Source: Methylomonas sp. 11b (lineage in GTDB: Bacteria > Pseudomonadota > Gammaproteobacteria > Methylococcales > Methylomonadaceae). Taken from it: 64,000 bases of DNA. The translations under genes and the position numbers were made by a program. Shown here piece after piece: positions 46,443 through 55,763 of the stretch (position 1 is its first letter; every line of letters begins with the position of its first letter). Location: the NCBI RefSeq assembly GCF_000515215.1, contig NZ_KI911557.1, forward strand, positions 2,067,586 through 2,131,585. The letters are read 5' to 3'. The notes beneath the pieces are model-generated. The model saw only the letters and a list, made by a program, of their open reading frames with translations, was not told the origin of the DNA and ran no database searches.

Positions 46443-47624
46443 ATGCTGCTGGAAATGAATGTCAAACTGCGTCGCGGTCATTTCGACCTCAGCACGCAAT
46501 TATCGGTCGGCGACATCAGCGTCGGCCTGTTCGGACAATCCGGCGCAGGTAAAAGCACCTTACTGGGGCTGATCGCCGGCACCATCCAGCCGCAAAGCGG
46601 ACATATTGCGCTGGACGGCAAAATCTTGTTCGATAGCCGTAAAGGTATCGTGATGCCGCGCGAACAACGGCCGATAGGCGCGGTATTGCAGAGCGATTGC
46701 GCCGACGCCACGGAAACCGTGCGCGACAATCTAACCGCCGCCTATTACCGCACCCTCAAACAGCGCCGACTGTTCAAACCGGACTATTTAATCAATTTAC
46801 TGGAACTGGGCGCCAATCTGGATCAGCCTATCGAACGGTTATCGGTTGGTGAACGCCAGCGGGTGGCGCTGGCCCGTTCGCTGCTGAAATCGCCGAAGTT
46901 GTTATTGCTTGACGAGACTTTCGCCGCCATCGGCCACGGTTACCGTTCGCAACTACTACCGATTTTGAAACGCCTGCAAGACGAATTCGGTTTGCCGGCA
47001 CTGTATGCCAGCCAGTCGCTGGGCGAAATTCTGGAATTGACCGACCAGTTGATTGTGCTGGAACACGGCCAGGTGCTGCGCAGCGGCTCTTTGCGCGAAG
47101 TGGCTAAACAACAAGGTATCTTGCGCTATCTGGGTATCCGCCAAATCGACAACATCCTGCCGATCAGTATTCGCAATCACGATGTCCAGGCAGGTTGCAG
47201 TATGGCGGATAGTTTCGGTCTGCCGCTGGCCTTGCCGCTACGCCCGCAGTTTGCAATCGGCAGCCAGAGCCAGGTATCGATCCGCGCCAACGACATCGCC
47301 CTGTCTCGGGCCTACATCGACGGCATCTCCATTCAGAATCAGCTAAAAGGCCGGATCTGCGCAATCATCCCTAGCGGCGAAAGCCTGATCGTGCAAGTCG
47401 ATTGTGGTGGGACCTTATTGGTGGAAATTACGCCGGGGGCCTGCCAGAGTATGGCGTTGCGGGAAGGCGACGTGGTGTATTGCCTGATTAAAACTCACGC
47501 CATCGTCTATCTGGCCGAACTGGACACCCTACCCTACCAACGCATCGTCAGCCACGGTGACGGCTACTACTATTTGAACCATGCCGGCGCCGACACCAGC
47601 CGTGTTTTGGAATACCGTTACTGA
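46443..47624 (+). CDS. modC: ModC-like molybdate ABC ATPase with altered catalytic motifs
   Basis: Start ATG 46443 with CCGGAGG just before it. The 393-residue protein has a ModC-type ATPase domain and a C-terminal TOBE domain (QNQLKGRICAI). Walker A GQSGAGKST (31-39) and signature LSVGERQ (133-139) are intact, and Walker B ends LLLLDE (153-158). The following residues are TFAAIG instead of the usual PLASLD (D-loop aspartate lost). The switch histidine of YVSHSLDE is glutamine (YASQSLGE, residue 191). No modB permease lies in the operon. It may be a transport ATPase of reduced activity, or repurposed. Confidence 0.88.
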   Translation: MLLEMNVKLRRGHFDLSTQLSVGDISVGLFGQSGAGKSTLLGLIAGTIQPQSGHIALDGKILFDSRKGIVMPREQRPIGAVLQSDCADATETVRDNLTAAYYRTLKQRRLFKPDYLINLLELGANLDQPIERLSVGERQRVALARSLLKSPKLLLLDETFAAIGHGYRSQLLPILKRLQDEFGLPALYASQSLGEILELTDQLIVLEHGQVLRSGSLREVAKQQGILRYLGIRQIDNILPISIRNHDVQAGCSMADSFGLPLALPLRPQFAIGSQSQVSIRANDIALSRAYIDGISIQNQLKGRICAIIPSGESLIVQVDCGGTLLVEITPGACQSMALREGDVVYCLIKTHAIVYLAELDTLPYQRIVSHGDGYYYLNHAGADTSRVLEYRY

Positions 47625-47637
47625 ACTCGGTATCCGC

Positions 47638-48405
47638 CTATACGGCGCCCAAACTGTCGCTGAGAAAAGTGTCTAACTGCTGTAGTACGATTGCTTGCGC
47701 GGCTGCAACGGCGTGGTCTGCGGCAAGGTTATAACCCCATAGCGCGAAGAATAATTTCACATCGGCCAACTCCGGGTGTTTTTTTACACCTTCCAGAGCA
47801 GGCAGGCGATCCTCGGTAAAATAAATCGGCTGGCCCGGATGCCGGGCTTTTAAACCTTTCAGGATTTCCGGTTTGCCGAGTTTGCGGTCCATCCCGAAAA
47901 TTCGTTCATCGGCCAATTCAATCTGGTTGGCACTAAGGATTTCCTTCACGAAGCGCTCTTGTTTGGTGGTAATCACGCACCAAAAATGCCGTTGTCCCAA
48001 GTCACGCAGCTTTTCGGCAACACCGGGATACAAGGGATTTTTGGCTATCCAATCGGCACGATCACTGGCAATCCAATTGTCACGGGTTTCGCCGAACAGC
48101 TTTTTCAAATCGTCGATGCTTAAATGGATTTCGTCCAGCATCCTTTGCACTTTAGCGGCGTAGTTGGCGTAAATAGCGGCAGTACTCTTGCCCAAATACA
48201 TGAGGCGGATAATCAGAATCGCTTCGTACCCCGTCTCGATAATCGGCCGCACTTCGCGAAACTGCTCAACGATAGCCTGAGGTACCTCGTCAGGCATGTC
48301 TTTCCAAATAGTAGTGCCGGCTTTCCAGCCGGTGATCGCGGTTTCAATCGCACTGTCGCAGACAACGCCATCAAAATCCAGCGCATAAATAATTGAATCG
48401 TTCAT
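47638..48405 (-). CDS. HAD-family hydrolase
   Basis: The start is placed at ATG 48405, where homology begins (MNDSIIYALDFDGVVCDSA). The open frame upstream lacks similarity. The 255-residue protein has HAD motif I DFDGVVCDS, motif II in CVITTKQERF and motif III/IV in KLGKPEILKG with FTEDRLPALEGV. This resembles cyanobacterial and methanotroph phosphatases of the phosphoglycolate type, but the substrate is unknown. It is convergent with modC, ending 13 bases from its stop. Confidence 0.82.
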   Translation of the reverse strand: MNDSIIYALDFDGVVCDSAIETAITGWKAGTTIWKDMPDEVPQAIVEQFREVRPIIETGYEAILIIRLMYLGKSTAAIYANYAAKVQRMLDEIHLSIDDLKKLFGETRDNWIASDRADWIAKNPLYPGVAEKLRDLGQRHFWCVITTKQERFVKEILSANQIELADERIFGMDRKLGKPEILKGLKARHPGQPIYFTEDRLPALEGVKKHPELADVKLFFALWGYNLAADHAVAAAQAIVLQQLDTFLSDSLGAV

Positions 48406-48687
48406 TGAAATAGGGGTATCCGGAGTCACGGGAAATGGGCGGTATTGTAACGGATGAAGCGGCGGATAATCTGGATTGCATCGCAAAACCCGGCGGGAAT
48501 CGCGCCACTCGCAATAATCGAAACTAGAGTCAACACCGCGCAGACTATAATGCGTATATAGTTGCGAAACTACCAGCGCTCGCCTTGGACTGGTCCGATT
48601 CTGGACCGTGTCGATTTTGCTGTATGCCAGCAGTTTGAGCAAATATTGCGCCGGAAGTACGCGATACGAATCTACTGACGGATAAGC

Positions 48688-50475
48688 TTATTTAGTCACT
48701 TGTATACTGACAACGCCTGAATTACCCGATGTATCCGTTGCAATCACTTTGATAACATGGTTGCCTGCTGAGATTTTTTTGGCGTTCCAGTTATAACTCA
48801 AACTACTGCTGGTCGTGGAAGCAACCAACTTCGTATCGATATAAATCTGCACCTTGGCAACTGCGACATTATCTTTTGCCGCAACAGAAACCGCGACCAA
48901 ACCACTGACTTTAGCGCCGTTCACTGGGGTAGAAATATTAACCGTGGGTGCGATCAAATCAGCAGTGGCTGTATTGCCAGTAGTGCCGCCGGTAGCATTT
49001 TGATTCTGTACGCTGACAGTCACGACAGCAGATGAACCAGTATTTCCAGCCGAATCGATTGCGGCAGCAGTTAAGCTAACGTTGCCATTGGCTAGACTAC
49101 CGGTATCCCAACTAAATTGATAAGGCGCGACACCGTCGGTTCCGACCAGCTTGCCATTGGCAAACAGCGAGACTTGGCTGACGGACACATTATCACTAGC
49201 GGACACCGCTACAGAGGCCAATCCACTAACCACACTACCGGCACTTGGCGACGTAATAACCGCTGTCGGTGCCTGAGTATCCACCGAAATGGTATTGATA
49301 GCTGTCTTTATTGCATTAGCCGCGTTGATTCGCCCATAGCCGTAGTTCAAGTCAAAATTAACACCGGACACCTTATCGGCAGAACTTTTCAATATTTTCT
49401 CGACATTGTCAGGCGTAAGTTTCGGATTCGCCGCCTGAATCAGTGCGACAACACCAGCGGCAACAGGAGTGGCGAGCGAAGTACCGTACCAAGCAGCATA
49501 AGTGCCGCCTTTATTGGTCGTCGCGATGGATACGCCCGGTGCGGCAACATCAATGTATTTACCGAAATTCGAGAAGCTTGCTTTCACATCGTTAGTATCT
49601 GTAGCGGAAACAGCAATCAGATTTACGCTATCTGCAAGCCCAGGGTCCAAACCATCATTGCCGGCAGCCACCAATACCAAACCGCCTTTACTGCGCATGT
49701 ATTGGGCAGCTGAAGCTACCGTGGCGCTATCGCTTGCGGCGTAGCTAAGGTTAGCGACGTCGGCACCATTATCTGCGGCCCAGTTCAAGCCTCGTGCTAC
49801 GTCACTCCAATATGCATAACCACTGGCATCATTGGTAATTCTGATCGGCATGATTTTGGCGTTCCACGCTACGCCTGCCACACCACTGGCATTGTTGGTA
49901 ACAGCAGCGGCGGCACCCGCTACGGCGGTACCATGTCCATTGACATCAGCAGTGACCGAACCACTATCTACCGCATTCCAGCCAGGCACCATATGTGCCG
50001 CTAAATCGGGATGTGAACCATCCACCCCGCTATCAAGAATGGCAATGGTAATTCCATCTGCTTTTGATACATCCCATGCGTTAGGGCTCTGAATTTTTGA
50101 TAGATGCCAAGCATTGGCAAACTGTGGATCGTTGGGAACCGCACTTAGTGGCACAGCCATATCCAATTCAGCAAACTCGATATGGGGATTTTTTGACAAG
50201 GCTCGCACCACAGCAGCCTCAGCATTTTCAGGGACATTAATGATATGAATAGCCGAACTACCGATTTTTTCAGCAATACCACTGCCATTGAAACGTAGAA
50301 TTTTTTTAAACTCGGCGTCAGGCAATCCAGCTTTGGGCTGGACTAATATCTGTCCGAATTTCCAAGCTTTGCCGGCCGGCAAATTGGTTGCAGTATTAGA
50401 AAATGCTTGCCCATAAACGAATCCAGCAGGCAAACTGAACAAACTTACAACCACAATCTCCTTAACTCTAAGCAT
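48688..50475 (-). CDS. Secreted S8 (subtilisin-like) serine protease with Ig-like domains
   Basis: The 595-residue protein has a signal peptide (1-23), an inhibitor-type propeptide (about 37-110, GQILVQPKAGLPDAEF) and a subtilase domain. The catalytic residues are Asp148 (ILDSGVDG), His181 (NGHGTAVAG) and Ser333 (GTSLATPVAAG), with oxyanion Asn273 (AAGNDG). Two bacterial Ig-like domains follow, each starting APT-x-V...SP or NG and containing DN(V)-x-V-x-V. It is a paralogue of the gene at 50707-52524, so a local duplication is likely. The extracellular substrate is unknown. Confidence 0.92.
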   Translation of the reverse strand: MLRVKEIVVVSLFSLPAGFVYGQAFSNTATNLPAGKAWKFGQILVQPKAGLPDAEFKKILRFNGSGIAEKIGSSAIHIINVPENAEAAVVRALSKNPHIEFAELDMAVPLSAVPNDPQFANAWHLSKIQSPNAWDVSKADGITIAILDSGVDGSHPDLAAHMVPGWNAVDSGSVTADVNGHGTAVAGAAAAVTNNASGVAGVAWNAKIMPIRITNDASGYAYWSDVARGLNWAADNGADVANLSYAASDSATVASAAQYMRSKGGLVLVAAGNDGLDPGLADSVNLIAVSATDTNDVKASFSNFGKYIDVAAPGVSIATTNKGGTYAAWYGTSLATPVAAGVVALIQAANPKLTPDNVEKILKSSADKVSGVNFDLNYGYGRINAANAIKTAINTISVDTQAPTAVITSPSAGSVVSGLASVAVSASDNVSVSQVSLFANGKLVGTDGVAPYQFSWDTGSLANGNVSLTAAAIDSAGNTGSSAVVTVSVQNQNATGGTTGNTATADLIAPTVNISTPVNGAKVSGLVAVSVAAKDNVAVAKVQIYIDTKLVASTTSSSLSYNWNAKKISAGNHVIKVIATDTSGNSGVVSIQVTK

Positions 50476-50618
50476 GACAATCCCGTCTATCGAACAAAAG
50501 GCTTATTGTAAGATGCTCAGGCCGCATACTTTATTAAGAACACATTAAATCCCCTGGGGATCATTTGCGAATAGCCCAACCAGGATTAACCCGTTTCTTT
50601 GTTTATGCCGACTCACAC

Positions 50619-50648
50619 AAAAAAAACAGGGGCGAAATACGCCCCTGT
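50619..50648 (-). terminator. Rho-independent terminator after the second S8 protease gene
   Basis: On the minus strand ACAGGGGC and GCCCCTGT form an 8-bp stem with a 7-base loop, followed by eight T residues. Confidence 0.88.
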
Positions 50649-50706
50649 CTTAATTGCCTTTGAAATACCGCCGACAATATTGTTGGCAGTTTTCCAGATA
50701 CGAACG

Positions 50707-52524
50707 CTACTTGCTGACTAGAATGCTGACGGTACCGGTTTTATTGGAGGTATCGGTGGCAACCGCTTTGATCGAATGGCTGCCGGCAGCCACTTTCTTG
50801 ACATTCCAGCTATAGCTCAAGGTTTTGCTGGTTGTAGAAGACACCAGCTTGTTGTCGATATAAAGCTGTACCTTAGCGACAGCAATATCGTCATTAGCAG
50901 CTGCGGCGATATTCACTACGCTTCCACTCACTTTCGCACCATTTGTTGGGTTAGAAATGGTCACGGTTGGAGCCGCTTGATCCGTGGTGGTTACCGTGGT
51001 TTGATTTTGTACGTTCACAGTCACGGCGCTTGATGAGCCTTGGTTTCCGGAAGAGTCAGTAGCCACCGCAGTTAAATTTATATTGCCGTTTGCCACAGTC
51101 GTGGAATCCCAACTGAATGTGTAAGGAGCAGTGCCATCTGTTCCGACCAATTTACCGCCTGCGTAAAATGAAACCTGGCTTACGGCGACATTATCGTTAG
51201 CGTTAACGGCGACAGAGGTTAAACCACTTACCACAGAACCAGCAGCTGGAGATGAAATGGCAGCGGTCGGCGCCAGAGTATCTCTAGCCACTGTATTGAG
51301 CGCTAATTGCACAGCGGCGTTAGCATTGATACGTCCATAGCCATAGTTTGGATCAAAATTAACACCGGATACTTTATCGGCAGAATCTTTTAGCACCTTT
51401 TCGACATCCGCAGGCGCCAAGTTGGGATTTGCAGCTTGAATCAACGCCACTACACCCGCGGTAACCGGACTAGAAAATGAGGTCCCGTTCCAATTGGCAT
51501 ATCCGCCACCTCTCAGAAGCGTGGCAATAGAAGTGCCGGGAGCTGCGACATCAATAAAGGCGCCATAGTTGGACCAACTGGCCTTCACATCATTCCAATC
51601 GGTTGCTGAAACAGAAATCATGTAGGGGTTATCGGTATAACCGGGATCTACTCCGTCGTTGGCGCCTGCAACAACCACTATTCCGCCTTTGGAATTCATA
51701 TACTGGGCCGCCGATGACACCGCCGAGCTACCACTCACCCCATAACTGATATTTGCGACATCGGCACCATTGTCAGCCGCCCAACTCAGGCCACGCGCAA
51801 CGTCACTCCAGTAAGCGTATCCCGTTGAATCGTTGGTAATTCTGACGGGCATAACTTTCGCGTTCCACGCCACGCCAGCAACCCCTACTGAGTTATCGGT
51901 GACAGCAGCTGCTGTACCGGCAACCGCAGTACCATGACCATTGATGTCGGTAGTGTCGGAGCCTCCATCCACCGCATTCCACCCCGGAATCATATGATTT
52001 GCCAAATCCGGATGCGAACCATCAACACCACTATCCAAGACGGCTATTGTAATGCCGTCCGCTTTGGAAACATCCCATGCGCCAGGCGTTTGAATTTTTG
52101 CTAAATGCCACGCACCACCAAAGTTTGGATCATTTGGGGTGGTAGTACTCATAGGCTGAGCCATGTCTAACTCAGCGAACTCGATATGGGGGTTTTTTGA
52201 TAGCGCCCGTACCACCGCTTCTTCCGCTTGCTCAGGGACGCTAACGATATGAACCGGCAAATTACCGATTTTTTCACTGCTTTTACCTTGATTGCCACGC
52301 AGAATTTTCTCAAATTCCGCATCAGCCAAACCGGCATTGGGCTTAACTAAAATTTGCCCTGGTTTCCAGGTCTTAGCGACGTTACCAGCCGAGGCGGGCA
52401 ACTGCTGCATATCCCGATTTATTTGCAAAATTTCCTGGTCTAGCAAATATTTATCGAGATAAATGATTACAGGCACTGCCAGTAGTGCAACACCTAAAGT
52501 GATGTACAAATTTTTTTTGTTCAT
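50707..52524 (-). CDS. S8 (subtilisin-like) serine protease with N-terminal anchor and Ig-like domains
   Basis: Start ATG 52524 has GGGGGACAGTC before it. The 605-residue protein begins MNKKNLYITLGVALLAV, an uncleaved anchor or signal helix, followed by a propeptide (GQILVKPNAGLADAEF) and a subtilase domain with Asp164 (VLDSGVDG), His197 (NGHGTAVAG), Asn289 (AGANDG) and Ser349 (GTSFSSPVTAG). Two Ig-like repeats end the protein. It is very similar to the downstream paralogue; the main difference is the N-terminal anchor. Terminators separate the genes, so each is probably expressed on its own. Confidence 0.92.
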   Translation of the reverse strand: MNKKNLYITLGVALLAVPVIIYLDKYLLDQEILQINRDMQQLPASAGNVAKTWKPGQILVKPNAGLADAEFEKILRGNQGKSSEKIGNLPVHIVSVPEQAEEAVVRALSKNPHIEFAELDMAQPMSTTTPNDPNFGGAWHLAKIQTPGAWDVSKADGITIAVLDSGVDGSHPDLANHMIPGWNAVDGGSDTTDINGHGTAVAGTAAAVTDNSVGVAGVAWNAKVMPVRITNDSTGYAYWSDVARGLSWAADNGADVANISYGVSGSSAVSSAAQYMNSKGGIVVVAGANDGVDPGYTDNPYMISVSATDWNDVKASWSNYGAFIDVAAPGTSIATLLRGGGYANWNGTSFSSPVTAGVVALIQAANPNLAPADVEKVLKDSADKVSGVNFDPNYGYGRINANAAVQLALNTVARDTLAPTAAISSPAAGSVVSGLTSVAVNANDNVAVSQVSFYAGGKLVGTDGTAPYTFSWDSTTVANGNINLTAVATDSSGNQGSSSAVTVNVQNQTTVTTTDQAAPTVTISNPTNGAKVSGSVVNIAAAANDDIAVAKVQLYIDNKLVSSTTSKTLSYSWNVKKVAAGSHSIKAVATDTSNKTGTVSILVSK

Positions 52525-52752
52525 GACTGTCCCCCTGGTTTTTGTTTTGAATGTCCAAATCTTAAACACCTCATCCTTGGCTTCATGCCATGAGGCTTTC
52601 TGAACGCAAGCTAATTTGAATTTTCCGAATCAGCTTTCTGCTTGGAAGGAAGTCTAAAAAAACTGGGCCACCATTACTGTGACTTTACTTTCAGAATCAC
52701 CATAACAACAATGGGGTAACACCTATTGCTATAGCTACCAGACAATTTCTGG

Positions 52753-52782
52753 AAAAAAAACGCCGGTTTAACCGGCGTTTTT
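52753..52782 (-). terminator. Terminator downstream of the PEP-CTERM gene
   Basis: A perfect stem AAAACGCCGG/CCGGCGTTTT with a 5-base loop is flanked by A and T runs, so it can act on both strands; the minus-strand gene ends 25 bases away. Confidence 0.85.
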
Positions 52783-52806
52783 AAGGCGTGTAAACAAATC
52801 GGACAA

Positions 52807-53514
52807 TCAGACTTTGTTTTTACGTGACAAACCCATGCCCAACAAACCCATGCCTAGCAAAGCCACAACGCTTGGCTCTGGCACGCTCCCTTGACCGCCA
52901 CCACCACCGTTGCGTGTGTAGTTACCTATCAGGAAGCCGCTATCGGAACAACCAGCACAACCTGCCGTACTTAGCGACTGCAAATGAGCACCCAATTGAC
53001 CGGCAGGTAACGTAGCTTCAGAGCTCTGTAGTGCCGCTGCGGAATAAAAGTCATCCAAAGTCCAATTACGGTTTAAGGTTGCGGTAAACGACAAATTCAC
53101 GGCATTAGTGACGTTGTTTCCGTTGCCTGGCGGATCAACGGCTTCAAATAGAAACGTGGGATTGAAGTTCCCCCCGCCTACTGTCGACGCTGGATTGCTG
53201 ATAACCCAACCTGTTGGCGAAAACCCACCAAAACTCAAATTTCCGGGGATGACTGAAGACCCTAGATTGAAATAAAACTCGTCAAGCTTTGCATTTGGAT
53301 GCAAAGGCGAAGCGATATCCACTGTCCAAGTAGCGACTGTGTCAACGACATTAATGCCAACGTTGATGAACAGGTTATCTGGATTATCAGTTCTGGGATC
53401 GCCTGTTAGGCTACCCGCTACGCTAAATGAGGCCGCTTGAACGCCGCCTCCGAAAATTGCGGTTGACGATAAAAGTCCCGCTAAGAATATGTGTTTAATC
53501 GTTTTGGTTTCCAT
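52807..53514 (-). CDS. PEP-CTERM sorting-domain protein
   Basis: The 235-residue secreted protein has a signal peptide (about 1-27, ending GGVQAA) and a beta-rich body. It ends in the PEP-CTERM module: VPEPS, a hydrophobic helix (VVALLGMGLLGMGLS) and a basic tail RKNKV. Such proteins are processed by exosortase and associated with the outer surface or exopolysaccharide. A cysteine pair CAGC near residue 190 may form a disulfide. The gap of about 740 bases upstream (53515-54256) is AT-rich and holds no gene I can support. Confidence 0.9.
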   Translation of the reverse strand: METKTIKHIFLAGLLSSTAIFGGGVQAASFSVAGSLTGDPRTDNPDNLFINVGINVVDTVATWTVDIASPLHPNAKLDEFYFNLGSSVIPGNLSFGGFSPTGWVISNPASTVGGGNFNPTFLFEAVDPPGNGNNVTNAVNLSFTATLNRNWTLDDFYSAAALQSSEATLPAGQLGAHLQSLSTAGCAGCSDSGFLIGNYTRNGGGGGQGSVPEPSVVALLGMGLLGMGLSRKNKV

Positions 53515-54118
53515 AATTCCCCCTAATATAAAATCTGCACAATCTTTGAATGCTTTCTTTGGTTAAGTTTCCGTTAGGCATAGCACGAAACCATATAAAT
53601 AATCAGCAAATAGCAAGCCAAAAAAAATTTAAATTTATAAAACAGATGTTTAAATAAAAATCATCATCTCGAAACAATTTCAAACGCCACGAGTTGTAAA
53701 TTTTTATGTCAGCATTTGCTTACATTACGCGCATTACAATTCAAACCTACTTGGGCATAAACTAAGAAAAACTGAGTCGTGACATCTACTTAATCAGTTT
53801 TGTCCCAGCGATTCTCATAAGATTGTTTTTTACAAATCCAATGTCAGAGAGCTTTTACAAAGCAAGTTCAGGAAAAAATCCCGACGCATTGTCAATTAAA
53901 TTTAACACTGCTCCCGACCAAAAGTTTCATTTGGGAATCCATCATTCTTGACTGTAAAAAAAACTGACACAACACTTGCACTGTTGAATGTTTTGTAAGT
54001 CATGATCGATTGACCCAATCGAAAAATTGAAACTTAGTTTTTTCAAGACAGAAAAGCTACTAGGCGCAATGCGCCTTGCAACTCGACGAATCAACTATTT
54101 CAACGATCTATGGTATAA

Positions 54119-54143
54119 AGCGCTGCGATTTAATCGTAGCGCT
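54119..54143. repeat. Perfectly nested hairpin in a long non-coding gap
   Basis: AGCGCTGCGAT pairs with ATCGTAGCGCT (one G-U) around a 3-base TTA loop. No T run follows, so it is not an obvious terminator. It lies 113 bases before the next gene and could be a 5' leader structure or a binding palindrome. Confidence 0.4.
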
Positions 54144-54256
54144 TCCATCATGCTTTAGAATACAAGCCGCGGAAGCAATATACCTAGAAAGCCAATCGGT
54201 AACGCTGTAGGTGTTAATTTGTTTTGGATTAATAACAATATTGAGGGGGACAAATC

Positions 54257-54937
54257 ATGATAGAACTTCTAATAATCGTAGTGCTGGCAGTAGTCGGTTG
54301 GCTGGCCTGGAAAGGCAAACTAAAACTCAAACCAATCGGCAAGACGCCAGAAAACAAACAGGCGACACCACCTCAACAAGCAGCTTCCCGTGCAGCGAAT
54401 TCCCCTTCGCAACCCCATACGCCTTCGCCAACGGCTCCAATAGCGCAACAACTCGAGACACTGGTAGCGCCCCCAACCCAAGCGCCTGAGTCGATTGCCG
54501 AACCAGCCCCACAAGCGCCAATCGTCACCGCAGCTACCGAAGAACCGAGAACTCCGGCGGTAGAAGCGCCGGCAATCAATCTACCCGAAGATTCGATATT
54601 AAAACGCCATTATCTGGCTGCATTGCAAGCGGAGAAAGAAGCCCTTAGCAATCCCTATCCCACCGACTCCGTGCTACGCCGTCACTACGAAACTCTGCAT
54701 AAAATCACATCGCCTCAACACTCAGAAACGGCAGACTTATCGGAACCAACCCAGCAGCCAGTCACTGTTACAGAAACAGATCTTACTGAAAAATCTTCAG
54801 TACCGACGCATGACCTTGACCAATTACGCCGCGAGATTGCAGCGGAATTGCCGGCACCGCCCACCGATTCGGTGTTGAAACGCCACTATGACAGTTTGCT
54901 GCAAACCAAGCTGCAACAACGACTATCAGGACAATAA
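54257..54937 (+). CDS. Membrane-anchored Pro-rich protein with three DSxLxRHY repeats
   Basis: ATG 54257 follows GAGGGGGAC. The 226-residue protein has one N-terminal helix (MIELLIIVVLAVVGWLAW), a Pro/Ala/Thr-rich segment, and three copies of a motif spaced about 45-65 residues apart: EDSILKRHYLAALQ (about residue 113), TDSVLRRHYETLH (about 142) and TDSVLKRHYDSLLQ (about 204). The motif looks like a short amphipathic helix. Function unknown; the repeats may be docking sites for a partner. Confidence 0.75.
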   Translation: MIELLIIVVLAVVGWLAWKGKLKLKPIGKTPENKQATPPQQAASRAANSPSQPHTPSPTAPIAQQLETLVAPPTQAPESIAEPAPQAPIVTAATEEPRTPAVEAPAINLPEDSILKRHYLAALQAEKEALSNPYPTDSVLRRHYETLHKITSPQHSETADLSEPTQQPVTVTETDLTEKSSVPTHDLDQLRREIAAELPAPPTDSVLKRHYDSLLQTKLQQRLSGQ

Positions 54938-55256
54938 GCACTGGGCAATCGCCGAAGGTTTCAACAGCCGCCCATACAGCCAGGCAACTATGGGCCCTGT
55001 CCTCCCGCGAGAGAATGACCGAGGCCCCGTATTTCCAAACTATACTGAAGTTCCTTCCGACAACCCCCTCGCAAAAAAGGGTATTGTCACGCTATAGATT
55101 TTTGACAATCCGATGAACAACGGTAAGCTCGGTGAATATTTGTCTATGGATCTTGATCGGGATGCATGGACCTAAGAGGGGCTTTAGCCATTGCAACTCG
55201 ATGGACAGCGGGATGCAAGACAAGCGCAAGTAATTCCATAACGGACCAGTATCAGC
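54938..55256. other. Gene-free stretch
   Basis: About 320 bases between the repeat protein and glutathione peroxidase hold no frame with a ribosome-binding site, no RNA gene and no repeat that I can see. Confidence 0.5.
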
Positions 55257-55763
55257 ATGAATGACATATACCAATTCTCGGCCACTAACATTAACGGCGA
55301 AACTGTTTCTTTAGAAGATTTCCGCGGCAAAGTGCTACTAATCGTCAACACCGCCAGTCAGTGCGGTTTTACGCCGCAATACCGCGGCTTGGAAGCGTTG
55401 TACCAAACTTATAAAAGCCGGGGCTTGGTGATACTAGGATTTCCGTGTAATCAGTTCGGTCAGCAGGAACCCGGCGACAGCCAAGAAATAGCCAGTTTTT
55501 GCGAATTAAATTATGGCGTGAGTTTCCCGATGTTCGAAAAAATCGATGTCAACGGTAACAACGCGCATCCGCTCTACGAGTATTTGAAAAACGCGGCACC
55601 GGGCATTTTGGGATTTAATGCCATCAAATGGAATTTCAGCAAATTTCTTATCGGGCGAGATGGCAAGGTTTTTAAACGCTATGCGCCGATAGACACACCG
55701 GCAGGCATGAGCAAGGACATCGAGCGCTTACTAGGCTTGAGCGACGCGCCCGTCAAGGCGTAG
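55257..55763 (+). CDS. Glutathione peroxidase (thiol peroxidase)
   Basis: The 168-residue protein is a cysteine-type glutathione peroxidase with [16 protein letters not shown] (peroxidatic Cys), [13 protein letters not shown] (Gln of the catalytic tetrad), and IKWNFSKFL with Trp and Asn of the tetrad. It reduces hydrogen peroxide and lipid hydroperoxides, usually with thioredoxin in bacteria. It is convergent with the FlgT-like gene, overlapping it by 11 bases. Confidence 0.93.
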   Translation: MNDIYQFSATNINGETVSLEDFRGKVLLIVNTASQCGFTPQYRGLEALYQTYKSRGLVILGFPCNQFGQQEPGDSQEIASFCELNYGVSFPMFEKIDVNGNNAHPLYEYLKNAAPGILGFNAIKWNFSKFLIGRDGKVFKRYAPIDTPAGMSKDIERLLGLSDAPVKA

